In this document: piece by piece, positions 1 through 8,687 of the stretch
Numbering within the stretch: position 1 is the first letter of the stretch
Layout: each line of letters opens with the position of its first letter
Assembly (NCBI RefSeq): GCF_014196115.1
Contig: NZ_JACIDB010000007.1
Coordinates: forward strand, 62,001-126,000
Source of the DNA: Sphingomonas aquatilis
Lineage (GTDB): Bacteria; Pseudomonadota; Alphaproteobacteria; Sphingomonadales; Sphingomonadaceae
Length of the DNA stretch: 64,000 nucleotides
Reading direction: 5' to 3'
Notes under the pieces: model-generated
The model's database searches: none
Seen by the model: the letters and a program-made list of their open reading frames with translations, nothing else
What the model was told of the DNA's origin: nothing
Program-made: the position numbers and the translations under genes

Positions 1-469
1 CATATTTGCTCAGGCTGTAGCTGAAGAAATCGGGGTTCGGATTGGCGAGCTTCTGGTCGAGCAGATTGACCACCGCCCCCTCCGCAACGTCATCCTGCGC
101 CGCCAGCGCGCTCGCCAGCATCGCCGGCGTCACCGCATTGATCGCGTGCAGTCGGGCCGCGAGGTCTGCATCGATCGCCTCGGGCCGGTCGAACTCGAAC
201 GCCGACGCACTGTTCACCAGCGCCGCGATCGGGCCGCCCGCCGCCGCACGGGCGCGTGCGAACAGCGCCGCCGCCCGCGACGGGTCGGACAGGTCGCCCT
301 GCACCACTGCACCGCCGATCTCCCCCGCCAGCGCCTGCGCGTCATCGGCGGACTGGCCGTAATGGATCACCACGCGCCACCCGGCGGCGGCACAGGCGCG
401 GGCGATGCACGCGCCCAGCCGCTTGCCGCTGCCCGTGACCAGCACATGCCCCAGCGCCGGACTGGCCAT
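1..469 (-). CDS. SDR family oxidoreductase, pteridine-reductase-like (partial, C-terminus outside window)
   Basis: Short-chain dehydrogenase/reductase with a Rossmann fold binding NAD(P)H. The cofactor motif near the N-terminus reads TGSGKRLG; the TGxxxRLG form, with Arg instead of a plain Gly-rich loop, is typical of pteridine reductases and FolM-type dihydromonapterin reductases. An NSAS segment and the catalytic YSLSK motif close to the window edge are visible. About 156 codons are seen and the gene runs off the left end. Its ATG overlaps the folE stop by one base (TGATG), so the two are translationally coupled. Coupling to GTP cyclohydrolase I supports a role in reducing a folate or tetrahydropterin intermediate, but the substrate is inferred. 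Confidence 0.82.
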   Translation of the reverse strand, partial: MASPALGHVLVTGSGKRLGACIARACAAAGWRVVIHYGQSADDAQALAGEIGGAVVQGDLSDPSRAAALFARARAAAGGPIAALVNSASAFEFDRPEAIDADLAARLHAINAVTPAMLASALAAQDDVAEGAVVNLLDQKLANPNPDFFSYSLSKY

Positions 470-1095
470 CAGCTGCGCAGGCCCATCAGCGACAGCACCT
501 CCTTGCGGCTGCGCTCGTCGTCGCGGAACACGCCCATCATCCGGCTCGTCACCATCGACACGCCGGGCGTGCGCACGCCGCGCGCGGTCATGCAGGCGTG
601 GCTCGCCTCGATCACCACCGCGACACCCTGCGGGCGCAGATTCTGCCAGATGCAATCGGCGACTTCCGCGGTCAGCCGCTCCTGCACCTGCAACCGCCGG
701 GCAAAGCCGTGCAGCACGCGCGCCAGCTTGCTGATGCCGACGACATGATCCTTGGGCAGATAGGCGATATGCGCCTTGCCGATGATCGGCGCCATGTGAT
801 GCTCGCAATGCGACTGGAAGGGGATATCCTTCAGCAGCACGATCTCGTCATAGCCGCCGACCTCCTCGAACACGCGCGACAGATGATGCGCGGGATCGTC
901 GCCATAGCCGGCGCAATATTCGCGCCATGCCTTGGCGACACGGCGCGGCGTGTCGACCAGCCCTTCGCGCGTGGGATCGTCGCCTGCCCAGCGGATCAGC
1001 GTGCGGATCGCTTCCGCCACATCCTGGGGGATCGCAGCCTCGGCCGCGGAGCCGACCAGATCTCCGTCGTCCGGTGCCGCGTGATCGTGTGACAT
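469..1095 (-). CDS. folE: GTP cyclohydrolase I
   Basis: Converts GTP to 7,8-dihydroneopterin triphosphate, the first step of folate and pterin synthesis in the cytoplasm. The 208-residue length is normal for FolE. The zinc and active-site segment CEHHMAPIIGKAHIAYLP and the following KDHVVGISKLARVL block are intact, as are the C-terminal QERLT and CMTARGV segments; the two Cys residues and the His of CEHH are the expected zinc ligands and catalytic His. The N-terminal 30 residues are acidic and variable, as in other FolE proteins. It is followed by a coupled pteridine-reductase-like SDR. The next pathway enzyme in this window, folB, lies about 47 kb away. Confidence 0.97.
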   Translation of the reverse strand: MSHDHAAPDDGDLVGSAAEAAIPQDVAEAIRTLIRWAGDDPTREGLVDTPRRVAKAWREYCAGYGDDPAHHLSRVFEEVGGYDEIVLLKDIPFQSHCEHHMAPIIGKAHIAYLPKDHVVGISKLARVLHGFARRLQVQERLTAEVADCIWQNLRPQGVAVVIEASHACMTARGVRTPGVSMVTSRMMGVFRDDERSRKEVLSLMGLRS

Positions 1096-1316
1096 TCCAT
1101 ACCCTTTCAGCCAACAGGCTCATCGCTGCGGTGCAGCAAACCTTACGTTCAATTTCGCAACTTATCGTGGTGACCGCCGCGGCCCCGCATACGGCAGTTT
1201 CCCGCTGTACAAAACGTTTGACGACGACGAAATTCCGACGCTAACTCCACCATACCGAAGACTGGAAACCGCTCTACCGGCGCAAGACCGGATGGCGACA
1301 GGGAGACGAGGCCATC
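1096..1316. promoter_or_regulatory. Divergent intergenic region between folE and TonB receptor, with a weak promoter candidate
   Basis: This 221-bp region separates folE (minus) from the receptor (plus). On the plus strand TTGACG at 1218-1223 and CTAACT at 1241-1246 are 17 bases apart. The -35 is good and the -10 is weak, so this is only a candidate promoter for the receptor. The receptor's Shine-Dalgarno region is the GGGAGACGAGG run at about 1300-1310. I see no Fur-like or other strong operator. Confidence 0.3.
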
Positions 1317-4277
1317 ATGAAGAAATTCGAACTGCTTGCCGCATCCGCCCTCGCCATGACGGCCGCCATGCCCGCCGCCGCACAGACGGGCGCTACCACG
1401 TCCGCGCAGAATACGGCACCCACCAACGGCCCCGGACAGGAAGCGACCTCGGCGCAGAGCATCGATCCCAATGCCGCGTCCGCCGATACGGGCATCCAGG
1501 ACATCGTCGTCACCGCGCAGCGTCAGTCGCAGCGGTTGCAGGACGTGCCGATCGCGGTCAGCGCCTTTTCCGCCGACAACATCGAAAAGCAGCAGATCGT
1601 CAACCCGATCGCGCTGCAACAGTCGCTGCCCAGCATCACCTTCACGAAAACGGGCTATACGACCTCCAGCTTCACGATCCGCGGCATCGGCGACCTGTGC
1701 GTCGGCGTAACGTGCGATCAGGCGACGGCGATCCACGTCAACGACATGCCGCTCGCCACCACCCGCCTGTTCGAAAGCGAATTCTTCGACCTCGAACGCG
1801 TCGAAGTGCTGCGCGGGCCGCAGGGCACGCTGTTCGGCCGCAACGCGACGTCGGGCGTCGTCAACTTCATCACCGCCAAGCCCGATCTCAGCGGCGTCCA
1901 TGCCGCGGGCGAATTCGAATATGGCAATTACGATTCGAAGCGCGCGAAGGCGATGTTCAATCTGCCGATCACCGACACGCTCGGCATCCGCGTCGCCGGC
2001 ACCTATCTGAAGCGCGACGGCTATACCTTCAACACGTACGACAACAGCCGCATCGACGATCGCGATCTGTACGCGGTGCGCGGGACGCTGTCGTGGGAGC
2101 CGTCGTCCGACACGCGCATCGACCTGATGGGCTATTATTTCCGCGAAAAGGACAATCGCAGCCGCATCCAGAAGCAGCTGTGCCATCGCGATCCCACCGG
2201 CGTGCTGGGCTGTCTGCCCGATACCAAGAGCTATGAGACGACCAACGGCCTCTCGACGCTCGCCGCGGTGCTGACCTCGACCGAATTCTTCAACGTCAAC
2301 AACCCCGCGCTCGGCCGCTTCGCGCTGCAAAGTCTGTACGGGGCCGATCCCTATGCCGGCGTCGTCAACCCCGCCGACGTGCGCACCGTGCGGCTCGATT
2401 ATCGTCCGACCTATTTCGCGGACGAAGAGCAGTATATGGTCAAGATCTTCCACGATTTTGGCCCGGTGAACCTCAACATCACCGGCGGCTATACCCGCAA
2501 CTCGGTCGACAGCACGGTCGACTATAACCTCGCGGTCGAGGCGCCGCTGGCGAACAACGCCGGCCTCGCCAACCTCAACGCGCTGGGCCGTGCCGGATCG
2601 CCCTTCGCCTTCCTGAACGGCGTGCGCCAGACGCTGATCCCCAACGGGCCGGCCGGCGGCGTCTGCCAGTCGGCGGCGGATCCGAACAATGTCGGCGTGT
2701 ACGGCGGCAATGCGATCGGCTGCTTCCCGCAGAGCCTCGATTTCGACCGTTCGCGCATTCAGAACCGCCAGTTCTCGGCCGAAGCGCACATCGACAGCAA
2801 GTTCGACGGCATGTTCAACTTCCTGCTGGGCGGCATCTACCTCGACAGCCTCAGCAAGAATAACGACTATTTCGTCAACGCCTTCGGCCTGGATTATGCG
2901 TCGGGTATCCTCGGCGCGGCCTCGTCGGCGGCGATCCCGGGCGTCGGCGGCAATGCCTCCCTGTCGACGCCCTTCTACCGCAACGATTCGCCGCGCTTCC
3001 GCCTGAAATCCTACGGCATCTTCGGCGAGACCTATTTCGAATTCAGCAAGCGCGCCAAGCTGACGCTGGGTCTGCGCTACAATCATGACGACAAGTTCGT
3101 GCAGGCGCGCAACCTGACGCTGAACGTCCTGACGCCGTACGGCGCGCAAGGCATTCAGAACGGCTTCAACTATGCGCAGGTCGATTTCGACCCGACGACG
3201 CCCGGCATCCAGGATTATGCGCGCCGCAACGTGTCGTTCGGCCGCCTGACCGGCCGCGCCGTCTTCGATTACAAGATCGACGACAACAAGCTGCTCTACG
3301 CTTCCTATTCGCGCGGCTATAAATCGGGCGGCATCAACCCGCCGGTCGCCGCCACCTTCTCGGTGCCCACCACCTTCACGCCCGAACAGGTCGATGCGTT
3401 CGAAATCGGGTCGAAGAACACCTTCCTGAACAGCGCACTGCGCCTCAACGTCACCGGCTTCTATTATAAGTACAAGGGGCTGCAGCTCAGCCGCATCGTC
3501 GCGCGCACCGCGGTGAACGATAACGTCGACGCCAATATCTACGGCCTGGAGGCCGAAGCGATCGTCGCGCCGATCCCGCGCTTCGTCGTCAACATGAACG
3601 CCAGCTACCTGCACACCGAAATCACCGGCAACAAGGCGCTGATCAACCCGCGCCTGCCCTCGGGCGGCCGCACCGACACCGTCATCATCAAGGATATCAC
3701 CAACGCGTCCAACTGCGTCGTCATCCCCAATGCGGGCGGCGCGGCGGTGTCGAACGGCTTCGTCACCGCGGTGAACCGCGCGGTGGGCCTGCAGGGACCG
3801 ACCGCGATCTCCGGCACCGGCACGACCGGCGCCTTCGGCATCTGCTCGGTGCTCCAGGCGCAGGCGGCCGCGACGCAGACGCCGGTGACGGTCACCGATG
3901 GCGTGCCCGTCGGGCTGAACGGCAACAAGCTGCCGCAGGCGCCGATGTACAAATGGTCGGTGGGCGCCCAATATACGATGGACTTCGGCAGCGGCTGGAG
4001 CCTCGTGCCGCGTGCCGACCTCAACTACACCGGCAATTTCTCGGCCAGCGTGTTCAACATGAACGTCGATCGGGTGCCGGGCTATGAAGTCGTCAACGCG
4101 CAGGTGCAGCTCAACGCGCCCGACGACCGCTTCTACGTCCGCGCCTTCGTTCAGAACCTGACCAACAACAATGCGATCACCGGCCAGGCAGTCGCCGATC
4201 AGTCGTCGGGCCTGTACACCAACATCTTCACCATCGAACCGCGCCGATACGGCGCGGCGGTCGGCTTCAAGTTCTGA
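1317..4277 (+). CDS. TonB-dependent receptor
   Basis: Outer-membrane active transporter of 986 residues. A cleavable signal peptide (MKKFELLAASALAMTAAMPA, ending in AAAQ) is followed by a low-complexity linker and a TonB-box-like IVVTAQR stretch near residue 60. The plug domain contains DVPIAVSAFSADNI, SFTIRGIG and the signature VEVLRGPQGTLFGRNATSG. The C-terminal barrel ends in an aromatic residue (GAAVGFKF), as needed for BAM-dependent insertion. The layout matches the large sphingomonad receptor family whose substrates are often plant-derived aromatics, carbohydrates or siderophores; nothing here identifies the substrate. No degradation operon sits next to it. Energy would come from the TonB-ExbBD system at 44.5-47.1 kb. 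Confidence 0.95.
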   Translation: MKKFELLAASALAMTAAMPAAAQTGATTSAQNTAPTNGPGQEATSAQSIDPNAASADTGIQDIVVTAQRQSQRLQDVPIAVSAFSADNIEKQQIVNPIALQQSLPSITFTKTGYTTSSFTIRGIGDLCVGVTCDQATAIHVNDMPLATTRLFESEFFDLERVEVLRGPQGTLFGRNATSGVVNFITAKPDLSGVHAAGEFEYGNYDSKRAKAMFNLPITDTLGIRVAGTYLKRDGYTFNTYDNSRIDDRDLYAVRGTLSWEPSSDTRIDLMGYYFREKDNRSRIQKQLCHRDPTGVLGCLPDTKSYETTNGLSTLAAVLTSTEFFNVNNPALGRFALQSLYGADPYAGVVNPADVRTVRLDYRPTYFADEEQYMVKIFHDFGPVNLNITGGYTRNSVDSTVDYNLAVEAPLANNAGLANLNALGRAGSPFAFLNGVRQTLIPNGPAGGVCQSAADPNNVGVYGGNAIGCFPQSLDFDRSRIQNRQFSAEAHIDSKFDGMFNFLLGGIYLDSLSKNNDYFVNAFGLDYASGILGAASSAAIPGVGGNASLSTPFYRNDSPRFRLKSYGIFGETYFEFSKRAKLTLGLRYNHDDKFVQARNLTLNVLTPYGAQGIQNGFNYAQVDFDPTTPGIQDYARRNVSFGRLTGRAVFDYKIDDNKLLYASYSRGYKSGGINPPVAATFSVPTTFTPEQVDAFEIGSKNTFLNSALRLNVTGFYYKYKGLQLSRIVARTAVNDNVDANIYGLEAEAIVAPIPRFVVNMNASYLHTEITGNKALINPRLPSGGRTDTVIIKDITNASNCVVIPNAGGAAVSNGFVTAVNRAVGLQGPTAISGTGTTGAFGICSVLQAQAAATQTPVTVTDGVPVGLNGNKLPQAPMYKWSVGAQYTMDFGSGWSLVPRADLNYTGNFSASVFNMNVDRVPGYEVVNAQVQLNAPDDRFYVRAFVQNLTNNNAITGQAVADQSSGLYTNIFTIEPRRYGAAVGFKF

Positions 4278-4282
4278 TCGGC

Positions 4283-4316
4283 CGGCGGGGCAAAGGCGCA
4301 ACCCTTCGCCCCGCCG
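4283..4316 (+). terminator. Hairpin downstream of TonB receptor
   Basis: CGGCGGGGC (4283-4291) pairs perfectly with GCCCCGCCG (4308-4316), and AAGG/CCTT pairs inside the loop. There is no T tract, so it is at best a weak intrinsic terminator or a processing/attenuation hairpin between the receptor and the small genes that follow. Confidence 0.4.
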
Positions 4317-4351
4317 AGCGCTTGATCGCCCACCACGCAATGGAGGCGATC

Positions 4352-4555
4352 ATGGCAGATCTGAAGAAGGGCGACGAAGTGACCTGGAAGAGCCACGGCG
4401 GCACCGCCCATGGCACGGTCGAAAAGAAGCAGACGAGCGACACGACGGTCAAGGGGCACACCGTCCGCGCGTCAAAGGACGACCCGCAGTTCATTGTAAA
4501 GAGTGACAACGGCGGAAAGGCAGCGCACAAGGCGGACGCGCTCAAAAAGGCGTAA
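4352..4555 (+). CDS. Hypervirulence-associated Tudor-domain protein (DUF2945 family)
   Basis: Small 67-residue basic protein. The sequence begins MADLKKGDEVTWKSHGG and continues with GTVEKKQT and VRASKDDPQFIVKSD, the pattern of the HVA-Tudor (DUF2945) family: a single small beta-barrel with a Lys-rich tail. A TTG 30 bases upstream is in frame, but the ATG at 4352 is preceded by GGAGGCGAT and gives the family-typical N-terminus, so it is chosen. The biochemical function of the family is unknown; the fold resembles SH3/Tudor domains, so nucleic-acid or protein binding is plausible. It is followed 47 bases later by a SWIB-domain gene, probably in the same transcript. Confidence 0.85.
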   Translation: MADLKKGDEVTWKSHGGTAHGTVEKKQTSDTTVKGHTVRASKDDPQFIVKSDNGGKAAHKADALKKA

Positions 4556-4602
4556 CGTTTCAACGCCCCGGGCTGGACCGGGCGCAAACAGGAAGGAATG
4601 CG

Positions 4603-4863
4603 ATGGCTACTGCACCCAAGACCGGCGGCATCCACGCCCCCGTGCAGCCGTCTCCCGAGCTGGGAGCGGTCGTCGGCAACGAGAAGCTGCCGCGCAGCCA
4701 GGTGATCAGCAAGGTGTGGGAATATATCAAGTCCAACAACCTGCAGAACCCCGAGAACAAGCGCGAGATCGTCGCCGACGAGAAGCTGAAGAAGGTCTTC
4801 GGCAAGGACAAGGTGACGATGTTCGAGATGAACAAGTACATCTCGCAGCACGTCAAGGCGTAA
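4603..4863 (+). CDS. SWIB/MDM2 domain protein
   Basis: 86-residue protein that is almost entirely one SWIB domain. The recognisable segments are LPRSQVISKVWEYIKSNNLQ, NKREIVADEKLKKVFGKDKV and FEMNKYISQHV. In eukaryotes the SWIB fold occurs in chromatin remodellers; in bacteria it occurs as a stand-alone protein or fused to topoisomerase I in chlamydiae, with unknown function. The N-terminal 25 residues are a Pro-rich flexible leader. The Shine-Dalgarno AGGAAGG lies 6-8 bases before the ATG. It follows the Tudor-domain gene by 47 bases and is followed by a long hairpin. Confidence 0.92.
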   Translation: MATAPKTGGIHAPVQPSPELGAVVGNEKLPRSQVISKVWEYIKSNNLQNPENKREIVADEKLKKVFGKDKVTMFEMNKYISQHVKA

Positions 4864-4878
4864 CCCCGCCTTCCCCGA

Positions 4879-4921
4879 ATCGGGAACATCGCGCCCTCAT
4901 GCGGCCGGCGATGTTCCCGAT
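4879..4921 (+). terminator. Perfect 14-bp stem hairpin after SWIB gene
   Basis: ATCGGGAACATCGC (4879-4892) and its exact reverse complement (4908-4921) flank a 15-base loop starting 15 bases after the SWIB stop codon. It is followed by TCGGTTTGG rather than a long T run. The position and stability suggest a transcription end or an RNA-stabilising 3' hairpin. Confidence 0.55.
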
Positions 4922-5114
4922 CGGTTTGGATGCGGTGACGGGCTGTGACAGCGCGCGATCGCTAAGGCTGCTTCCCAGCATCGAAAACGGCCACAGCGCA
5001 GCCAGATCACTCCGGGCTCAGTGAGCGGTCCACTGTGCCGCAGATACGGTGCCTGCGGCGGTACGCTCGCTTGGCCAGTTCGCCACGCCCCCTCAACCAC
5101 CCCCGCGCGGAGAA

Positions 5115-5248
5115 GTGGACCCCGGAACAGGTCTGGGGTGACGAGATGGGTAGGAAAGCCTCCGAACAAGACGAAAGGGCGGGCTAGAAAAGGGTCTGCC
5201 TCCTCCACGCCGACAAACCGTCATCTCAGTGCAGGCTGGGATCTCCCG
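5115..5248. repeat. Degenerate sphingomonad intergenic palindromes
   Basis: The stretch 4922-5402 carries no credible gene. It holds an imperfect copy of the GTCACCCCGG...CCGGGGTGAC palindrome (5115-5142; compare 10578-10604) and a CGTCATCTCAGTGCAGGCTG-type element (about 5219-5248). The open frames crossing it have no ribosome-binding site and read through repeats. Confidence 0.55.
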
Positions 5249-5402
5249 GTTGTAACGCGCATCGATAGGCGCGCGAAACCCCAGCTGCGCAGGGGTGACG
5301 CTTCCACCCAAGGTCTATCGAAGCAAAACCAGACACCAGTCGCCGGCCGACATCACCGCTGACACCCGCGACCGCGCGTACCAAGAAACGCCCGGTCAGC
5401 CC

Positions 5403-5501
5403 TCAGCGCGACCGCGCCGGAACGAACGGCAGGGCGATCACCGATGCGATGATCATCAACGCGCCAGCCAGCACGTATAGATAGAAGCTCAGCGGACGCA
5501 T
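5403..5501 (-). CDS. 32-residue single-span membrane protein
   Basis: Short frame encoding a hydrophobic miniprotein that starts MRPLSFYLYVLAGALMIIAS and ends in a basic PARSR tail: one transmembrane helix with a positively charged C-terminus. GGAG lies 9-12 bases before the ATG, inside the end of the upstream 20-codon frame, which stops three bases before this start. I do not recognise a family. Composition and the ribosome-binding site argue that it is translated, but at this length chance cannot be excluded. Confidence 0.45.
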   Translation of the reverse strand: MRPLSFYLYVLAGALMIIASVIALPFVPARSR

Positions 5502-5504
5502 GGC

Positions 5505-5567
5505 TTACTGCTCCGCTGCGCCGATGGCGCGCGTCATCGTCAGGATTGCCGAAACTGCACACGTCAT
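5505..5567 (-). CDS. 20-codon leader-like frame upstream of the membrane miniprotein
   Basis: ATG at 5567 preceded by GGGAG six bases upstream opens a 20-residue frame (starting MTCAVSAIL) whose TAA lies three bases before the ATG of the 32-residue membrane protein. The close spacing and good Shine-Dalgarno suggest a bicistronic mini-operon or leader peptide. No similarity is recognised; this is a low-confidence call from sequence layout alone. Confidence 0.3.
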   Translation of the reverse strand: MTCAVSAILTMTRAIGAAEQ

Positions 5568-5710
5568 GTCGATCTCCCGCCCCCGGAATACCGCCCATTA
5601 GCCATCAAATGTGGCCATAATTTTGCAGACGGGCACATGGGGACGGCCGGCGACGCGCACAACCCTGCCCGCCCCGCCCGCATTCGCACCCGACTAGCGG
5701 GCGAAGCGCC

Positions 5711-6196
5711 TCACTTCTTGCGCTTGAAATCCACGCTGACGACGTTCGACCCATCTTCGGCCGGCGTGACGGTGGGGCCGTCGTTCTCCGCCTCGTCATG
5801 CGGTTCGGGGCCATCGTCCGGACCTTCGGTCGCCTGGAAGCGCAGCTCGAAATTCACCGCCGGATCGTGGAAACCGGTGATTGCCGAATACGGGATGACC
5901 AGCTTCGACGGGACCTGATTGAACGACAGGCCGACCGAGAATTTGCGGTCGTCGACCAGCAGATCCCAAAAGCGGTTCTGCAGGACGATCGTCATTTCGT
6001 CCGGGAAGCGTTCGATCAGCCGCTGCGGGATGTCGACGCCCGGCGCCTGCGTCTTGAACGTGATGTAGAAATGATGCTCGCCCGGCAGTCCGCCCGAATC
6101 GGCGACGGAGCCGAGCACGCGCCCGACGACGGCACGCAGCGCCTCCTGAACGATTTCGTCATAGGGGATCAGGCTATCGGGCAGGCCGTCGGTCAT
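5711..6196 (-). CDS. sspB: SspB family ClpXP adaptor
   Basis: 161-residue ClpXP specificity-enhancing factor of the alphaproteobacterial SspB type. The N-terminal globular domain contains [46 protein letters not shown] and [20 protein letters not shown], the ssrA-tag-binding fold. It is followed by an acidic disordered linker ([16 protein letters not shown]) and a C-terminal [10 protein letters not shown] tail, the short XB-type peptide that docks on the ClpX N-domain. All three parts are intact, so it should deliver tagged substrates to ClpXP. It is divergent from hisB. Confidence 0.94.
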   Translation of the reverse strand: MTDGLPDSLIPYDEIVQEALRAVVGRVLGSVADSGGLPGEHHFYITFKTQAPGVDIPQRLIERFPDEMTIVLQNRFWDLLVDDRKFSVGLSFNQVPSKLVIPYSAITGFHDPAVNFELRFQATEGPDDGPEPHDEAENDGPTVTPAEDGSNVVSVDFKRKK

Positions 6197-6298
6197 GGCC
6201 CCTTGGGTAGCGCGATCGGCGGCGGGGTCAAGCCGCCACGATGGCCCATGAAATTTGTGTGTGGCGACGTGTACTCAACCGTCCTATGGGGCACGGCC

Positions 6299-6886
6299 AT
6301 GCGCACCGCCACGATCAACCGCTCAACCGCCGAGACGCGGATCGACGTCACCGTCAACCTCGACGGCACCGGCGTCTACAGCATCAAGACCGGCATCGGC
6401 TTCCTCGATCACATGGTCGAACAGCTCAGCCGCCACGGCCTGATCGACATCGACCTCAAGGTCGAGGGTGACCTGCACATCGACGGCCATCATACCGTCG
6501 AGGATTCGGCGCTGGCGCTGGGCCAGGCGATCGCCAAGGCGCTAGGCGACAAGCGCGGCATCCGCCGCTACGGCGACGCCTTGAGCCCGATGGACGAAAC
6601 GCTGACCCGCGTCGCGCTCGACATTTCGGGGCGGCCATGGCTGGTGTGGAAGTCGGGTTTCACGATGCAGCGGCTGGGCGAGCTCGACACCGAGCTGATC
6701 GAACACTGGTTCCACAGCTTCGCGCAGACCGCCGGGCTGACGCTCCACGTCGAGACGCTGTACGGCAGCAACAACCACCATATCGTCGAAAGCGCGTTCA
6801 AGGGCCTGGCGCGCGCGCTGCGCACCGCGGTCGAGATCGATCCGCGCAAGAGCGACGCGATCCCCTCGACCAAGGGCGTGCTGTGA
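6299..6886 (+). CDS. hisB: Imidazoleglycerol-phosphate dehydratase
   Basis: Sixth step of histidine biosynthesis: dehydrates imidazole glycerol phosphate to imidazole acetol phosphate. The 195-residue monofunctional form has the manganese-binding motifs [27 protein letters not shown] and the repeat-half [17 protein letters not shown]. The upstream frame is open for 500 bases antisense to sspB, but the family N-terminus ([17 protein letters not shown]) starts at ATG 6299, which follows GGGG. It is the first gene of the his operon; the next gene overlaps it by four bases (GTGA). Confidence 0.97.
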   Translation: MRTATINRSTAETRIDVTVNLDGTGVYSIKTGIGFLDHMVEQLSRHGLIDIDLKVEGDLHIDGHHTVEDSALALGQAIAKALGDKRGIRRYGDALSPMDETLTRVALDISGRPWLVWKSGFTMQRLGELDTELIEHWFHSFAQTAGLTLHVETLYGSNNHHIVESAFKGLARALRTAVEIDPRKSDAIPSTKGVL

Positions 6887-7203
6887 GCGAACCCTTCGCC
6901 CGCCCCGGCACGACGCTCTGCATCGTATCGCTGACCTATGGCGCAGACCTCGACGCGATCGACGCGGCGATGAGCGACCATGTCGACTGGCTGCGCGCTT
7001 GCTATGTCGAAGGGCGGCTGATCGCCTCGGGCCGCAAGCAGCCGCGCACCGGCGGCATCGTCATCGCGATCGGCACGCGCGCGGAAGTGGAAGCGATGGT
7101 GTCGCTCGACCCGTTCGTCGCGCGCGGCCTCGCCACCGCCGAGATCACGCCCTTCACCGCCAGCATGGCCGCCCTGCCGCTCGAGGATATGCTGGCGTCA
7201 TGA
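6883..7203 (+). CDS. YciI-like protein embedded in the his operon
   Basis: 106-residue protein starting at GTG, overlapping the hisB stop (GTGA) and itself overlapping hisH (ATGA). The dimeric alpha-beta barrel (YciI, ferredoxin-like) fold is suggested by [19 protein letters not shown] and the closing [16 protein letters not shown] segment. YciI proteins are small and their reactions mostly unknown. The tight coupling on both sides means it is co-translated with histidine enzymes; a role in histidine synthesis or in handling a labile intermediate is inference only. Confidence 0.85.
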   Translation: MSEPFARPGTTLCIVSLTYGADLDAIDAAMSDHVDWLRACYVEGRLIASGRKQPRTGGIVIAIGTRAEVEAMVSLDPFVARGLATAEITPFTASMAALPLEDMLAS

Positions 7204-7805
7204 GCATCGCGCTGATCGATTACGGCGCGGGCAACCTCCATTCGGTCGAAAACGCCCTGCGCGCGGCCGGCGCGACCGACCTCGCCGTCACCGCCGACGC
7301 CGATGTGGTGGCGAAAGCCGACCGCATCGTCCTGCCCGGCGTCGGTGCGTTCGGCGCATGCGCCAGCGCGTTGCGCGCCGTGCCCGGCATGGTCGAGGCG
7401 CTCGATCGCCGCGTGCGGCACGAAGGCGCGCCCTTCCTCGGCGTCTGCGTCGGCATGCAGCTGATGGCCGACGTCGGCGAAGAGATGGGCGAGCATCGCG
7501 GCCTCGGCTGGATGCGCGGCCGCGTCCGCCGGCTCGAGCCCGGCACGATGGACGCCAAGGTCCCGCACATGGGCTGGAACGATGTCGTGCCGACCGGGGA
7601 CAACCCGCTCGTCCCCGCCGGCGAGGCCTATTTCCTGCACAGCTACGCCTATGAGGGCGAGGACGTGATCGCCACCAGCGACCACGCCGGCCCGATCACC
7701 GCCGCCATCGCCCGCGACACGATGCTGGGGCTGCAATTCCACCCGGAAAAAAGCCAGCGCTATGGCCTGGCGATGCTGGAGAGGTTTCTCGCATGGCGAC
7801 CGTGA
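7200..7805 (+). CDS. hisH: Imidazole glycerol phosphate synthase, glutamine amidotransferase subunit
   Basis: Class I glutamine amidotransferase that supplies ammonia to HisF. The 201 residues include the oxyanion segment LPGVGAFG, the nucleophile elbow FLGVCVGMQ (Cys83) and the His/Glu pair in LQFHPEKS, so the triad is complete. The start overlaps the YciI-like gene (ATGA). It is followed by a 127-bp palindromic repeat before hisA rather than by direct overlap. Confidence 0.97.
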   Translation: MSIALIDYGAGNLHSVENALRAAGATDLAVTADADVVAKADRIVLPGVGAFGACASALRAVPGMVEALDRRVRHEGAPFLGVCVGMQLMADVGEEMGEHRGLGWMRGRVRRLEPGTMDAKVPHMGWNDVVPTGDNPLVPAGEAYFLHSYAYEGEDVIATSDHAGPITAAIARDTMLGLQFHPEKSQRYGLAMLERFLAWRP

Positions 7806-7808
7806 TGC

Positions 7809-7935
7809 CTCCCCTCCCTGGAAGGGAGGGGCCGGGGGTGGGTGTGGTCCGGGCCATACGGTCCATCCGACCCCTGCGGCATCCGTATCACCAAGCCCCC
7901 ACCCACCCCCAACCCCTCCCTGTCAGGGAGGGGAG
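7809..7935. repeat. Composite palindromic repeat between hisH and hisA
   Basis: Nested inverted repeats: a hairpin CCCCTCCCTGGAAGGGAGGGG-type arm (7811-7831), then GGGGGTGGGTG pairing with CCCACCCACCCCC across the centre, then a second CCCTCCCTGTCAGGGAGGG hairpin (7914-7932). The right end supplies the GGGAG that acts as the Shine-Dalgarno for hisA. This is a mobile-looking intergenic element of the sphingomonad type inside an operon. Confidence 0.75.
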
Positions 7936-7947
7936 CAAGAGCGCCGC

Positions 7948-8682
7948 ATGACCCTCATCGTCTTCCCCGCCATCGACCTCAAGCGCGGCCAGGTCGTCCG
8001 CCTCGCCGAGGGCGATATGGACCGCGCCACCGTCTATGGCGACAATCCCGCCGCGCAGGCGATGCTGTTCGCGGATGCGGGCGCGCAGCACCTGCACGTC
8101 GTCGACCTCGACGGCGCCTTCGCCGGCGAATCGGTGAATGGCGAGGCGGTGCGCGGCATCGTCTCCGCCTTCCCGGGCCACGTCCAGCTGGGCGGCGGCA
8201 TCCGCAACCGCGCCAGCGTGGAGCGCTGGTTCGACCTCGGCGTCTCCCGCGTCGTCATCGGCACCGCCGCGCTGGAGGACCCCGATTTCGTCCGCGAAGC
8301 CGCCCGCGACTTCCCCGGCGGCATCGTCGTCGCGGTCGACGCCAAGGACGGCATGGTCGCGACCAAGGGCTGGGCGGACGTCTCGACGACGAGCGTCGTC
8401 GATCTCGCCCGCCGGTTCGAGGATGCCGGCGTCGCCGCGCTCCTGTTCACCGATGTCGGCCGCGACGGCCTGCTCAAGGGCTGCAACGTCGACGCGACCG
8501 TCGATCTCGCCCGCGCCGTCTCGATCCCCGTCATCGCCAGCGGCGGCGTGAAGGGCATCGACGACATCCATCTGCTCTCCATCCATGCCAAGGACGGCAT
8601 CGAAGGCATCATCACTGGCCGCGCGCTGTACGACGGACGGTTGGACCTTTCCGCCGCGCTGGCGGTCGCACAGGCGGCGTGA
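7948..8682 (+). CDS. hisA: Phosphoribosylformimino-5-aminoimidazole carboxamide ribotide isomerase
   Basis: Amadori isomerase of histidine synthesis, TIM barrel of 244 residues. The first catalytic Asp is in FPAIDLKRG (Asp10), the second in LFTDVGRDG, and the two phosphate-binding loops LGGGIRN and ASGGVKGI are intact. The ATG at 7948 is 12 bases from the GGGAG contributed by the upstream repeat; longer in-frame starts fall inside that repeat and are rejected. It lies between hisH and hisF as expected. Confidence 0.97.
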   Translation: MTLIVFPAIDLKRGQVVRLAEGDMDRATVYGDNPAAQAMLFADAGAQHLHVVDLDGAFAGESVNGEAVRGIVSAFPGHVQLGGGIRNRASVERWFDLGVSRVVIGTAALEDPDFVREAARDFPGGIVVAVDAKDGMVATKGWADVSTTSVVDLARRFEDAGVAALLFTDVGRDGLLKGCNVDATVDLARAVSIPVIASGGVKGIDDIHLLSIHAKDGIEGIITGRALYDGRLDLSAALAVAQAA

Positions 8683-8687
8683 TGATG

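Noticed and set aside
1149..4340. 1063-codon open frame on the minus strand antisense to the TonB receptor
   Set aside because: Long antisense frames are expected in this high-GC codon usage; the translation is Arg/Ala/Val-rich without domains, whereas the plus frame is a clear receptor with signal peptide.
5798..6298. N-terminal extension of hisB
   Set aside because: The frame is open only because it is antisense to sspB; the conserved HisB N-terminus starts at 6299.
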